Source: Bacteroidales bacterium UBA4360 (GTDB lineage: Bacteria > Bacteroidota > Bacteroidia > Bacteroidales > UBA932). Taken from it: 64,000 nt of DNA. The position numbers were made by a program, and so were the translations under genes. Under the pieces are notes generated by a model. That model did not search any database, had not been told where the DNA came from, and worked only from the letters and a program-made list of their open reading frames with translations. Positions 1-8,222 of the stretch are shown one piece after another. The DNA is taken from the NCBI GenBank assembly GCA_002393945.1, contig DGSO01000019.1:62001-126000 (forward strand), in the 5' to 3' direction. Positions within the stretch are counted from its first letter, which is position 1; the number at the start of each line of letters is the position of its first letter.

Positions 1-174
1 GGCGGCGGTTCCATAGCCATCCTTGCCGACATGCAGACCATCCTTGGTGCCGATCCTCTCCTCATGGGATTCGGACTCGAGCGGGACACGATCCATTCTC
101 CCAACGAGAGCTATCTCCTTCGCCAGCTTTTTGCCGGCATGGAATCTCTTTCGCTGTTTTATAAGTACTATTGA
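1..174 (+). CDS. M20 family metallopeptidase, C-terminal fragment
   Basis: The open frame enters from the left edge and stops at TGA 172-174, giving the last 57 residues of a protein whose start lies outside the window. The fragment reads GGSIAILADMQ, then an LG turn, then HSPNES about 20 residues before the end. This pattern is typical of the C-terminal end of M20 dipeptidases and deacylases, where the HSPNE histidine region closes the catalytic domain. Only one base separates it from the next gene, so the two are probably cotranscribed. Family assignment is likely; substrate cannot be judged from this fragment. Confidence 0.7.
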   Translation, partial: GGGSIAILADMQTILGADPLLMGFGLERDTIHSPNESYLLRQLFAGMESLSLFYKYY

Positions 175-175
175 T

Positions 176-892
176 ATGAAAAGAATCATAACTGCAGCAG
201 CCATCCTGTGCTGCACTCTGGCGCTTCATGCACAGAAGTACAAGCCATACATCCCGGAAGAAGACCTCCCGAACGTTGTCAACTGCATTCCCGCGCCCCC
301 CGCAGACCCCAGCTCCGAATTTGACAGGGATATTGTGCGGTATATGTGGGGAAAACAGCAGAGAAAAGACCCCGAAAGACTCAGGATGGCGGTGCGGGAC
401 GCCGTCTGGAGCATGGATACCACGCTTGTAATCATGAGCGAGCCTTTCGGCCTCAATGTCTCCAAAGAGGAAACTCCCCAGATTTACGAGCTCCTCACGC
501 GGGGTATCACCACCATTGAGGATATCCGGTTCCGTCCCAAGGCGCACTACTTCAGGACAAGGCCGTTTGCCTACTTCGGCGAACCGTCAATTCTCCCGGA
601 AGACGACCAGTGGCTGGCAACCGAAGGCTCCTATCCTTCCGGCCACACCATCCGGGCATGGGCCTGTGCCCTTCTCATGGCAGAAATCAATCCCGATGCC
701 GCAGAAGCCATATTTGCCAGGGCATGGGCATACGGCGAAAGCCGCGTCATTTCCGGCTGCCACTGGCAGAGTGACGTTGACGCTAGCCGCCCTGTGGCCA
801 GCATCGGCTACGCAGCCTTGCAGACCTCTGATGAGTTCAGGGCGCAGATGAAAAAGGCACAGAAGGAGTTCAGGAAGCTTCGCGGGAAATAA
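176..892 (+). CDS. class A acid phosphatase (PAP2 superfamily), exported
   Basis: A 238-residue exported phosphatase. Residues 1-20 form a signal peptide ending in LALHAQ. All three PAP2 motifs are visible in order: KAHYFRTRP (the K-x6-RP motif), PSGH, and SRVISGCHWQSD (SR-x5-H-x2-D), the last containing the histidine that carries the phosphoryl intermediate. It should hydrolyse phosphomonoesters in the periplasm, like PhoN-type non-specific acid phosphatases. The frame is open upstream, but ATG 176 is chosen because it begins the signal peptide and lies one base after the stop of the preceding peptidase gene. Physiological substrate is unknown. Confidence 0.9.
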   Translation: MKRIITAAAILCCTLALHAQKYKPYIPEEDLPNVVNCIPAPPADPSSEFDRDIVRYMWGKQQRKDPERLRMAVRDAVWSMDTTLVIMSEPFGLNVSKEETPQIYELLTRGITTIEDIRFRPKAHYFRTRPFAYFGEPSILPEDDQWLATEGSYPSGHTIRAWACALLMAEINPDAAEAIFARAWAYGESRVISGCHWQSDVDASRPVASIGYAALQTSDEFRAQMKKAQKEFRKLRGK

Positions 893-910
893 ATACCGGC
901 TACCCATAAT

Positions 911-1044
911 TGGCGAAGGTCTGTTTTTAGGTGACAGTCCTTCGCCATTAATATTGCCCTTGAGGCACCTGTGAGGCCGATTGTATGGCTAAGGTCTGCG
1001 GGGGAAAAACAGACCTTAGCCAAAAGTGCAACAGACCTTCGCCA
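911..1044. repeat. cluster of four inverted-repeat arms between convergent genes
   Basis: Two adjacent hairpins and a lone arm share one motif. Hairpin A pairs TGGCGAAGGTCTGT (911-924) with ACAGTCCTTCGCCA (934-947), one mismatch. Hairpin B pairs TGGCTAAGGTCTG (986-998) with CAGACCTTAGCCA (1010-1022), perfect, with an 11-base loop. A further arm, ACAGACCTTCGCCA (1031-1044), is the exact complement of 911-924, so a long-range stem is also possible. The element sits between a plus-strand and a minus-strand gene ending toward each other, so it could terminate both. The repeated motif also suggests a REP-like dispersed element. Confidence 0.7.
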
Positions 1045-1058
1045 AACGGAGAACGAGA

Positions 1059-1670
1059 TCAGATTCTGGCCTCGCGGAAGACTTCGATGATTGAGGGGTA
1101 GGTGTTTTTAAGGAAGGGAGGAAGGGAGGACTTTGCCACCCAGGCGGCTTTGGTGATGTCCTCTTCGCGCTGGGGAGTAAGGTTGGTGGGATCCGTGTAG
1201 AGCATGTCATACCACCAAGTGTGCTTGAGGTGCCACATCCCTTCACGGAAATAAACGTGGTCTGTTATGCAGATGAGGCGCCGGAGTTCCAACTGGTCGA
1301 CTCCCGTCTCCTCCTGAACCTCACGCATCGCACACACTTCAATGTCTTCTCCCTGTTCCTGATGACCCTTGGGAAGGTCCCAGAGGCCGTTTCTGGAAAT
1401 GAGCAGGTAATCCCCGCGGCGGTTGCAGACAAGTCCTCCGGCTGCGGTTACTTCCTTGAACTCCGAACACAGACGCCGGTACGTCCCTTCTATATCCTGC
1501 GACGGTATATAAATACGTGAGAGCGTATCCTGAACTTCGAACATGCGCACAAGGGAGCCTATGTCTATCCTCTCACCTACATGAAACTCTACGGAATTGG
1601 GATCTGACAGGGCTTCGTCAGAAGGGGAACAAATGATGATACAGCGCTTTTCGAAGTAAATCTTGTGCAT
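1059..1670 (-). CDS. NUDIX hydrolase
   Basis: A 203-residue cytoplasmic protein with a full Nudix box, GHQEQGEDIEVCAMREVQEETGV split as G-x5-E-x7-REVQEETGV, which binds the divalent metal and positions the diphosphate of a nucleoside diphosphate-X substrate. Residues 1-75 form an N-terminal extension that I do not recognise. The Nudix fold follows, ending near TKAAWVAKSSLPPFL. The substrate cannot be predicted from the box alone. The gene is divergent from the SRPBCC gene with promoters that overlap, and its 3' end faces the palindromic repeat cluster. Confidence 0.88.
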   Translation of the reverse strand: MHKIYFEKRCIIICSPSDEALSDPNSVEFHVGERIDIGSLVRMFEVQDTLSRIYIPSQDIEGTYRRLCSEFKEVTAAGGLVCNRRGDYLLISRNGLWDLPKGHQEQGEDIEVCAMREVQEETGVDQLELRRLICITDHVYFREGMWHLKHTWWYDMLYTDPTNLTPQREEDITKAAWVAKSSLPPFLKNTYPSIIEVFREARI

Positions 1671-1677
1671 ATTTTAT

Positions 1678-1700
1678 TATCTTTGCAGAATACAAATATA
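1678..1700. promoter_or_regulatory. overlapping divergent promoters (-7 elements)
   Basis: TATCTTTG (1678-1685) matches the Bacteroidota -7 consensus TAnnTTTG for the rightward SRPBCC gene, whose ATG is at 1707. CAAATATA (1693-1700) is the same consensus on the minus strand (TATATTTG) for the leftward NUDIX gene, whose ATG ends at 1670. The two promoters face across each other, so predicted transcript 5' ends overlap by a few bases and polymerase should not occupy both at once. I saw no convincing -33 element. Confidence 0.55.
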
Positions 1701-1706
1701 CGAATT

Positions 1707-2159
1707 ATGACCGAGATTACGTCAAAACACGGGACTGTTTCCCGCCAGCCATATGAATTATACATGTCCATGGTGGATCTCTCCAACTTCAAGAGGATGC
1801 TCCCCCAGGACAAGCAGGACATGCTCCAGGCCGACTATGACACCCTGACCGCAACCGTGCAGGGTTTCAACATCGGCGTAAAGGTGCATAACCGCCAGCC
1901 TTATTCCCTCATAGAGCTGGTAGACTACGGCGCTCCCTTCGCATTCCATATTGAGATTCACTTCGACCCCGCCCAGAACGATCCCTACAAGACAGACTTC
2001 TGGATCAAGGCCGAGGCCGACCTCAACCTCATGATGAAAATGATGCTTTCCGGAAAGATCAAGGAGGCCCTGGACAAGATTGTAGACGGCCTTGTAAACG
2101 CATCCAACGGCATTTTCCCCGAAGGTTTCGACGCCAGCGGCTGGACTCCGCATGTTTAA
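1707..2159 (+). CDS. SRPBCC family protein (hypothetical)
   Basis: A 150-residue cytoplasmic protein without signal peptide. The pattern of an aromatic and amphipathic beta-rich core (YSLIELVDYGAPFAFHIEIHF, then FWIKAEADLNLMMKMMLSGKIKEALDKIVDGL with a long C-terminal helix) resembles the START/SRPBCC lipid-binding fold found as a small conserved protein in Bacteroidales. ATG 1707 is used rather than the earlier in-frame ATG at 1665, because the -7 promoter at 1678-1685 would exclude the longer form. Its last 8 bases overlap the following rRNA methylase gene, implying translational coupling. Function unknown. Confidence 0.7.
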   Translation: MTEITSKHGTVSRQPYELYMSMVDLSNFKRMLPQDKQDMLQADYDTLTATVQGFNIGVKVHNRQPYSLIELVDYGAPFAFHIEIHFDPAQNDPYKTDFWIKAEADLNLMMKMMLSGKIKEALDKIVDGLVNASNGIFPEGFDASGWTPHV

Positions 2160-3279
2160 ACCCGAATTCATATCCCTCCTTGAAGAATCCGTAGGAGAAC
2201 AGTACGCGAAGATTACCCTGGAAGCCCTTGAAAAAGAGCCTTCCACTTCGATACGTCTCAATCCCGCAAAGCTGAAGGAGTGCCCGTTCCCGGACGCCGA
2301 AAGCATTCCGTGGAGCCCGTATGGCTACATCCTGAAGGAACGTCCCGTATTCACGCTGGACCCTCTCTTCCATGCCGGGGCATATTACGTCCAGGAGAGT
2401 TCCGCCATGATGGTAGGAGAGCTCTTCCGCAAGGTAACCGAAGAACTCGAAGGCCCGCCGAGCGTCCTCGACCTCTGCGCGGCACCGGGCGGCAAGACCA
2501 CGGACATGGCCGCATCGCTGAGGGAACGTTACGGCGACGCCTTTACGCTAATTGCCAACGAGCCAGTCAAGAACAGGTACAGCATCCTCAAAGGCAATGT
2601 CGAAACCTGGGGTGACAGGCGTGTGGGCGTGGTCTCGAAGGACCCGTCCGCCTTTGGAAACGAGCCGCTTTTCGACGTAATCGTAACGGATGTCCCCTGC
2701 TCCGGCGAAGGCATGTTCCGCAAAGACCCGCGCGCCCTCGAGGAATGGACACCGGACCTTCCTGCCTTCTGCGCCTCCCGCTCCAAAAGAATCCTTGCCG
2801 ATATCTGGCCCACCCTCCGCGGCGACGGCATTCTCATATATTCCACCTGCACCTTCAACCACCTGGAGAACGACGACACCGCAGACTGGATAGCACAGGA
2901 ACTGGGGGCCGATATCATCACTCCTAAGGATCTGCCACCTTCCCTTCGCACTAAAAACGGCCTCCTGATGCTTCCGGGGCTCGTTCCCGGAGAAGGGCAA
3001 TATGCGGCGGCGCTGAGAAAGCATGGGGACGGAAATGCTTCCGTCGGCAGATTCCCGGTCGCAGCCCGGGATCAGGCGCCGGAGGGGCCCATGGTGGATG
3101 TAGACAGGCAAACCGCCCTCAAGTACCTTCACGGCGACGCCATAAAACTGCCGGAAGACGCTCCCAGAGGGCCGGTTACCATAGCATACCGGGGGCTTCC
3201 CCTTGGGCCGGCAAAGAACCTTGGCTCCAGATGCAACAACCTCTATCCCAAAGGCAAACGAATCAAAATGGACGTATGA
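2152..3279 (+). CDS. RsmF/NOL1-type RNA (cytosine-5-) methyltransferase
   Basis: A 375-residue SAM-dependent m5C RNA methylase. The SAM-binding motif VLDLCAAPGGKTTDMA lies near residues 104-119. The two catalytic cysteines are both present: C183 in DVPCSGEGMFRKD (motif IV, product release) and C233 in YSTCTFN (motif VI, nucleophile). The C-terminal 90 residues hold the extra RNA-binding part seen in RsmF-like proteins (WSPYGY and KNLGSRCNNLYPKG-type segments). It likely modifies 16S rRNA, by analogy with RsmF; the exact site is inference. The start overlaps the previous gene by 8 bases and the stop overlaps the next start as ATGA. Confidence 0.9.
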   Translation: MFKPEFISLLEESVGEQYAKITLEALEKEPSTSIRLNPAKLKECPFPDAESIPWSPYGYILKERPVFTLDPLFHAGAYYVQESSAMMVGELFRKVTEELEGPPSVLDLCAAPGGKTTDMAASLRERYGDAFTLIANEPVKNRYSILKGNVETWGDRRVGVVSKDPSAFGNEPLFDVIVTDVPCSGEGMFRKDPRALEEWTPDLPAFCASRSKRILADIWPTLRGDGILIYSTCTFNHLENDDTADWIAQELGADIITPKDLPPSLRTKNGLLMLPGLVPGEGQYAAALRKHGDGNASVGRFPVAARDQAPEGPMVDVDRQTALKYLHGDAIKLPEDAPRGPVTIAYRGLPLGPAKNLGSRCNNLYPKGKRIKMDV

Positions 3280-3947
3280 CAAAAGACTTTTTCAAAAGAT
3301 ATGCAATCTCTACGCTTGGCCTCATAGTGGTAGCCCTGGGCGTGGGCGTTTCCATAAAATCAAACCTTGGCATAGCTCCCCTGTCCTGCGTTCCCACTAT
3401 CCTCTCACTGAAATTCACAGGCATTTCCGTGGGGACTTTCACATGGATGTTCAACCTGACTTTCATCTGCATCCAGGCCTGCATACTTGGAAAGAATATA
3501 AAATGGGACATCCTCATCCAACTTATACCGATATTCATTTTCGGATACCTCGTCGACGGAGCCATCTGGCTGTTCGACTCGCTGAACGCACCCGCCACCA
3601 ATTACATTCTCCAGATACTCCTGTCGCTGGCCGCTGTCGTGCTTACGGCTATCGGCATAAGGCTTGAGGTAATAGGCCAGGGATGGATGCTGTCCGTAGA
3701 CGGTACCATCAACCTCATTTCACGCACGACCGGGGCCAAATTCAGTTACGTCAAAGTTGGGATAGACGTTTTGATGGTGGTTATTACGGCCGTCCTTGCC
3801 CTCATTTTCTTCGGCCTGCTCACAGGCAACGGCAGCACCGTGGTCATACGCGAAGGAACCCTTATCCAGGCCATATTTACGGGCCTTTGCATGAAACTTA
3901 CAGACCCGGTTGTAGACAGTATTTTCCTTCCCCGCAAAAGGGGCTGA
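3276..3947 (+). CDS. YczE/YitT-like integral membrane protein (DUF6198 type)
   Basis: A 223-residue polytopic membrane protein with about five hydrophobic segments (first LGLIVVALGVGVSI, then LTFICIQACIL, IPIFIFGYLVDGAIWLF, ILLSLAAVVLTAIGI, and VLMVVITAVLALIFFGLL). The SNLGIAPLSCVPTILS segment after the first helix is characteristic of the YczE/YyaS/YitT group found in many Firmicutes and Bacteroidota. Substrate and role are unknown. ATG 3276 is chosen because it makes a 4-base ATGA overlap with the methylase stop, the usual operon junction here, rather than the longer upstream frame. Confidence 0.75.
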   Translation: MTKDFFKRYAISTLGLIVVALGVGVSIKSNLGIAPLSCVPTILSLKFTGISVGTFTWMFNLTFICIQACILGKNIKWDILIQLIPIFIFGYLVDGAIWLFDSLNAPATNYILQILLSLAAVVLTAIGIRLEVIGQGWMLSVDGTINLISRTTGAKFSYVKVGIDVLMVVITAVLALIFFGLLTGNGSTVVIREGTLIQAIFTGLCMKLTDPVVDSIFLPRKRG

Positions 3948-4000
3948 AACTTTTAAGCGGAATCTGCCGTATTTATATAGTATCGTCTGAAAGAAGAGAA

Positions 4001-5050
4001 ATGAAACTGTCCCAATTCAACTTCGAACTCCCTAAGGAACGCATCGCCCAGAATCCCCCCAAGTGGAGGGATGAGGCCCGCCTTATGGTTCTCCACAAGA
4101 ACACCGGCGAAATCGAGCACCGCCTGTTCAAGAACATCATCGACTATTTCGGCAAAGGTGACGTATTCGTCCTCAATGACACGAAGGTCTTCCCCGCCCG
4201 CCTCTACGGCAAGAAGGAAAAGACCGGGGCCGACATCATGGTTCTCCTCCTGAGGGAACTTAACCGCGAACAGAGGCTCTGGGATGTCATCGTGGATCCG
4301 GCAAGGAAAATACGTATCGGCAACAAGCTGTATTTCGGTGAGGATGAGTCCCTTGTGGCCGAAGTCATCGACAATACGACCTCCAGAGGACGCACCCTGC
4401 GTTTCCTCTTCGACGGCCCTTACGAGGATTTCAAGGAGGCCCTTTTCGCCCTTGGTGAACCCTATGTTCCCGAATGGGTAAAGGAGAAGACCACTCCCGA
4501 AGACGTAGAGAACTACCAGACCATTTTCGCCGCTCACGAGGGCGCCGTAAGCGCTCCGGCTGCCGGTCTGCATTTCTCACGCGAGCTCTTCAACCGCATG
4601 ATACTGAAGGATATCGACAAGACCTTCATCACCGTCCACATGGGCATCGGCCACTTCCGCTCGGTAGACGTGGAAGACCTGTCCAAGCACAGGATGGATT
4701 CCGAGCGCCTCATCATCAGCCCTGAAGCGGCAGCACGCATAAACAAGGCAAAGATGGGCGGCGGAAAGGTCGTCGCAATCGGCGCAACGGTAATGAGGGG
4801 TCTCGAGACCTACGTTACCACCACCCACCTTGTAGACGAATTCGACGGATGGACAAACAAGTTCATTTTCCCGCCTTATGAGTATTCCGTTCCGGATGCG
4901 ATAGTTTCCAACTTCCACCTTCCCCAGAGCACGATGCTCATGAGCGTTGCGGCATTCGGCGGTTACAAGAACGTCATGGCCGCCTACCAGAGCGCCCTCG
5001 AGAACGGATACAACTTCGGCCCTTACGGTGACGCGCTGCTCATACTGTAG
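4001..5050 (+). CDS. queA: S-adenosylmethionine:tRNA ribosyltransferase-isomerase QueA
   Basis: A 349-residue enzyme, normal length for QueA, which transfers and isomerises the ribose of SAM onto preQ1-tRNA to make epoxyqueuosine in wobble position 34. Diagnostic stretches are FVLNDTKVFPARLYG (residues 57-71), SAPAAGLHF, ITVHMGIGHFRSV and SNFHLPQSTMLMSVAAF near the C-terminus. The start ATG 4001 follows an AAGAAGAGAA purine run. An open frame extends upstream but has no homology. The stop TAG shares its last G with the GTG start of the following TatD gene. Confidence 0.96.
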   Translation: MKLSQFNFELPKERIAQNPPKWRDEARLMVLHKNTGEIEHRLFKNIIDYFGKGDVFVLNDTKVFPARLYGKKEKTGADIMVLLLRELNREQRLWDVIVDPARKIRIGNKLYFGEDESLVAEVIDNTTSRGRTLRFLFDGPYEDFKEALFALGEPYVPEWVKEKTTPEDVENYQTIFAAHEGAVSAPAAGLHFSRELFNRMILKDIDKTFITVHMGIGHFRSVDVEDLSKHRMDSERLIISPEAAARINKAKMGGGKVVAIGATVMRGLETYVTTTHLVDEFDGWTNKFIFPPYEYSVPDAIVSNFHLPQSTMLMSVAAFGGYKNVMAAYQSALENGYNFGPYGDALLIL

Positions 5051-5817
5051 TGTTGATCGACACACATACGCACTTTTATGATGAATGGCTTTATCCGGAT
5101 TCGGAGGAAGCCATTCAGCGTGCTTTGAACGCCGGCGTCGGGAAGATGATCCAGGCCGACGTTGACAGCACGGAACGCCCCCTCATGTGGGAGGTGGGCT
5201 CCAGGCACCAGGGCGTGCTGTACCAGATGCTGGGCCTCTACCCATGCTCCGCCACTCCGGAAAACTGGAAGGACGAGCTGGACGCCCTTGAGGAATACAA
5301 GGACAAAGGTGTCGTGGCGATAGGAGAAATCGGCCTTGACTATCATGAAGGGAAGGAATATGCCGATATCCAGAAAGAGGTCCTGAGGCTTCAGTTCGAA
5401 ATGGCCTCGGCAATGGACCTTCCGGTCAATATCCACCTCAGGGATGCCTGGGAGGACTTTTTTGCCGTCCTCGAAGACTGCAGGCACCTTCACCTGAGGG
5501 GAAACCTCCACTGCTTCAGCGGCAGTTTCGAGGTCTATGAAAGGGCTCAGAAGAGCGGGGACTTCAGCGTGGGCATCGGCGGAGTGATAACATTCAAGAA
5601 TTCAGGCCTCGCGGCAACCGTTGCAAGGATTCCGCTCCGGCACATCCTCCTGGAGACTGACGCGCCCTACCTCGCCCCGGTTCCCTACCGCGGAAAGAGG
5701 AACGAGAGCTCATACCTCCCGCTCATTGCGGCAAAAGTGGCCGAAGCGAAAGGCCTCAGCCTTGCCGATATCGAGACTGCAACCACAGAGAACGCACAAA
5801 AACTATTCGGAATATGA
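5050..5817 (+). CDS. tatD: TatD family metal-dependent deoxyribonuclease/hydrolase
   Basis: A 255-residue TIM-barrel metal-dependent hydrolase. It shows DTHTHFY (H6, H8) at the N-terminus, GEIGLDYH, INIHLRDA-type and LHCFSGS histidines, and LLETDAPYLAP with the C-terminal metal-binding aspartate. TatD proteins are Mg-dependent 3'-5' exonucleases, possibly acting in DNA repair or as D-aminoacyl-tRNA deacylase-like quality factors. The start is GTG at 5050, overlapping the queA stop by one base (TAGTG), and TTG 5053 is the alternative. The stop overlaps the asparaginase start as ATGA, so queA-tatD-asparaginase form one operon. Confidence 0.92.
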   Translation: MLIDTHTHFYDEWLYPDSEEAIQRALNAGVGKMIQADVDSTERPLMWEVGSRHQGVLYQMLGLYPCSATPENWKDELDALEEYKDKGVVAIGEIGLDYHEGKEYADIQKEVLRLQFEMASAMDLPVNIHLRDAWEDFFAVLEDCRHLHLRGNLHCFSGSFEVYERAQKSGDFSVGIGGVITFKNSGLAATVARIPLRHILLETDAPYLAPVPYRGKRNESSYLPLIAAKVAEAKGLSLADIETATTENAQKLFGI

Positions 5818-6845
5818 CATCGTCGGTACTTATCATCTACACCGGTGGCACCATCGGCATGAAGCAGGATCCGGAGGACGGGACCCTCAAGCCTTTCGAC
5901 TTCAGCCAGATCAAGGAAGAAGTCCCCGAACTGTCCAAATACGATGTAAGGATAGACTCCTACACCTTCAGCCCGCTGATAGACTCGTCTGACGTGCAGC
6001 CGTCCCTTTGGGTAGACCTCGCCAAGCTTATAGAGAGCAAATACGACGAGTATGACGGCTTCGTGATCCTCCACGGAACGGACACGATGGCATACAGCGC
6101 ATCGGCCCTGTCTTTCATGCTGGAAGGACTCACCAAGCCCATCATCTTCACCGGTAGCCAGCTGCCGATAGGCGTCCCCCGCACCGACGGCAAGGAAAAC
6201 CTCATTTCGTCGGTGGAGATTGCTGCCGAAAAGGACGAAAAAGGCCACGCCAGAGTCCCCGAGGTGTGTATTTTCTTCGATTCAAAGCTATTCAGGGGCA
6301 ACCGCTCCACAAAGTACAGCGCCGAGGCCTTTGACGCGTTCAACAGCCCCAACTGTCCTCCGCTTGCAGAAGCCGGCATACGCATCCGCTACAATACTGA
6401 CGTAATCCTCAAACCCACATCATGGGTATCTACGCTGAGGATATACACACATCTCGACACCAGGGTTTCCATACTGAAGATACATCCAGGAATCACGCCG
6501 GTAGTGGCAAGGCCCTTCCTGTGCGCCCCGGAAATCCGGGCCTGCATCATCGAAACCTACGGTTCGGGCAACGCCCTCTCCAGTGAATGGTTCCTGGACC
6601 TTATCCGCGAGGCAGACCACATGGGCAAGATCCTCCTCAACGTAACCCAGTGCAAATCAGGTACTGTGAACATGGATCTATACGCAACCGGCACTACCCT
6701 CAAGCACGCCGGAGTCCTTTCCGGAGGAGATATCACCACCGAGGCTGCGCTTGGCAAACTGTTCGCGCTCATGGGCAGAAGCGACAATAACCAGTGGGTG
6801 AAAACCGCATTGGCTCATCCGATATGTGGCGAAACAAGTGAATAA
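5814..6845 (+). CDS. ansA: type I (cytoplasmic) L-asparaginase
   Basis: A 343-residue asparaginase without signal peptide, so probably the cytoplasmic type I enzyme that hydrolyses L-asparagine to aspartate and ammonia. The first catalytic motif YTGGTIGM (nucleophile Thr10 region) and the second, ILHGTDTMAYSA, are intact, followed by TDGKENL with the conserved lysine. The domain 2 segment LNVTQCKSGTVNMDLYATG is also typical. It begins within the tatD stop (ATGA overlap). No hairpin terminator is visible after the stop, before the ExbB gene 99 bases downstream. Confidence 0.93.
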   Translation: MTSSVLIIYTGGTIGMKQDPEDGTLKPFDFSQIKEEVPELSKYDVRIDSYTFSPLIDSSDVQPSLWVDLAKLIESKYDEYDGFVILHGTDTMAYSASALSFMLEGLTKPIIFTGSQLPIGVPRTDGKENLISSVEIAAEKDEKGHARVPEVCIFFDSKLFRGNRSTKYSAEAFDAFNSPNCPPLAEAGIRIRYNTDVILKPTSWVSTLRIYTHLDTRVSILKIHPGITPVVARPFLCAPEIRACIIETYGSGNALSSEWFLDLIREADHMGKILLNVTQCKSGTVNMDLYATGTTLKHAGVLSGGDITTEAALGKLFALMGRSDNNQWVKTALAHPICGETSE

Positions 6846-6944
6846 TCTTTGGCGTTTTGAAAATTTATTCCTAAATTGCACGTCAAATTTGGAAAAAACA
6901 ATAACTAATCAATTTTATAACTAACAACACAACAAAAACAAATT

Positions 6945-7739
6945 ATGAAAAAGCTTTTCATGTTTTTGGCAGTCGCCGGCCTTATGACCTTCTCTGCCAA
7001 CATCGCTTCCGCCCAGGACGAGACCGCTGCTCCCGCAGCAGCCGAGCAGGTAGCCGAGGAAGAAGCCGAACCCGTTGTTGACCTCTTCGCAGGCTCTGGT
7101 GAGGAAGTTCCTCTGCACCAGGCCCTCAAGACCAAGTTCATCGAAGGTGGCGCAGGCTTCATGTCCCTTATCATCATCTGCCTCATCCTCGGTATGGCTC
7201 TCGCAATCGAGCGTATCCTGTATCTGGCACTTTCCAAGACCAACACCACCAAGCTCCTCGACGCTGTTGAGGCCGCTCTCGCAGAAGGTGGCATTGAGAA
7301 AGCAAAGGAAGTTTGCCGCAATACCCGCGGTCCTGTTGCCAGCATCTTCTATCAGGGCCTCCTCCGCGCAGACCAGGGTGTCGATGTCGTTGAAAAGACC
7401 ATCGTTTCCTATGGCGGCGTTCAGATGAGCCAGATGGAGAACGGCCTCAGCTGGATCGGCCTCTTCATTTCCATCGCTCCTTCACTGGGATTCCTTGGTA
7501 CCGTTATCGGTATGATCCAGGCCTTCGATGCTATCCAGGCTGCAGGTGACATCTCCCCTAACGTTGTTGCAGGCGGTATGAAGGTCGCCCTCATCACCAC
7601 CGTCGGCGGTCTCATCGTTGCTATGATTCTCCAGATCTTCTACAACTATATCATTGCAAAGATCGACGCCCTCTCCATCGACATGGAAGACTCTTCCATC
7701 CGTTTCGTGGACCTCATGGTAAAGAACAACAAGAAGTAA
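6945..7739 (+). CDS. exbB: MotA/TolQ/ExbB proton channel family protein
   Basis: A 264-residue inner-membrane protein of the ExbB type that uses the proton gradient to energise TonB. It begins with a cleavable signal-like segment (MKKLFMFLAVAGLMTFSANIA) and an acidic Ala/Glu-rich periplasmic stretch of about 40 residues, as common in Bacteroidota ExbB. Three membrane helices follow, near residues 70-90, 165-190 and 205-235; the second contains LGFLGTVIGMIQAF, the proton-path signature. It heads a four-gene operon with a small membrane protein and two ExbD proteins. Energising the SusC importers encoded elsewhere in this window is a reasonable inference. Confidence 0.93.
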   Translation: MKKLFMFLAVAGLMTFSANIASAQDETAAPAAAEQVAEEEAEPVVDLFAGSGEEVPLHQALKTKFIEGGAGFMSLIIICLILGMALAIERILYLALSKTNTTKLLDAVEAALAEGGIEKAKEVCRNTRGPVASIFYQGLLRADQGVDVVEKTIVSYGGVQMSQMENGLSWIGLFISIAPSLGFLGTVIGMIQAFDAIQAAGDISPNVVAGGMKVALITTVGGLIVAMILQIFYNYIIAKIDALSIDMEDSSIRFVDLMVKNNKK

Positions 7740-7764
7740 TTAACCCCAGTTAACTCCAGATAAA

Positions 7765-8214
7765 ATGGAAAAACAGAAATACGCCAAAATCTGCAAGATC
7801 CTCCTTTGGGTACTCATTGCAATCAGCGTTGCTGTGCTCATCTGGGGGTCATTGACCGGGTTTGAGGCAAATGATGGTGCCGCTACCGACGTACTGTTCT
7901 ATTGGGCTTATGCCGTTCTCGCCATTGCCCTTATCGCAGTAATCTGCGTCGGCCTCGTAGTCAGGGCAAAGACAGATGTCAAGAGCCTTGCCTCCATCGG
8001 CATCATTCTGGTTGGAGCCTGCGTGCTGTTCGGCGTTGCATACCTCCTGGCCTCCGGTGCCCCGGCAATCGGATACTCCGGTGCTGTACCTCCCACCGCC
8101 TCAGAACTTAAGATGACTGATACCATCCTCAACCTCGCATACATTGTTGGAGCATGCGCAATCCTCTCCATCATTGCAGCAGAAGTTGTAATGGCCATCC
8201 GCAATAAAAAGTAA
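7765..8214 (+). CDS. small four-helix membrane protein of the ExbB/ExbD operon
   Basis: A 149-residue protein with four predicted membrane helices (near residues 10-28, 45-66, 72-95 and 122-145) and short charged termini. I do not recognise a named family. A protein of this size and topology is commonly placed between exbB and exbD in Bacteroidales, so it is probably an accessory part of the TonB-energising complex. It lies 25 bases after exbB and 8 bases before the first exbD gene, and the same-strand tight spacing supports one transcript. Confidence 0.75.
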   Translation: MEKQKYAKICKILLWVLIAISVAVLIWGSLTGFEANDGAATDVLFYWAYAVLAIALIAVICVGLVVRAKTDVKSLASIGIILVGACVLFGVAYLLASGAPAIGYSGAVPPTASELKMTDTILNLAYIVGACAILSIIAAEVVMAIRNKK

Positions 8215-8222
8215 GATAAACC

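Noticed and set aside
6846..6944. promoter for exbB in the AT-rich leader
   Set aside because: The best match, TAAATTGC at 6872-6879, has two mismatches to TAnnTTTG and no suitable -33 element, so I do not list it.
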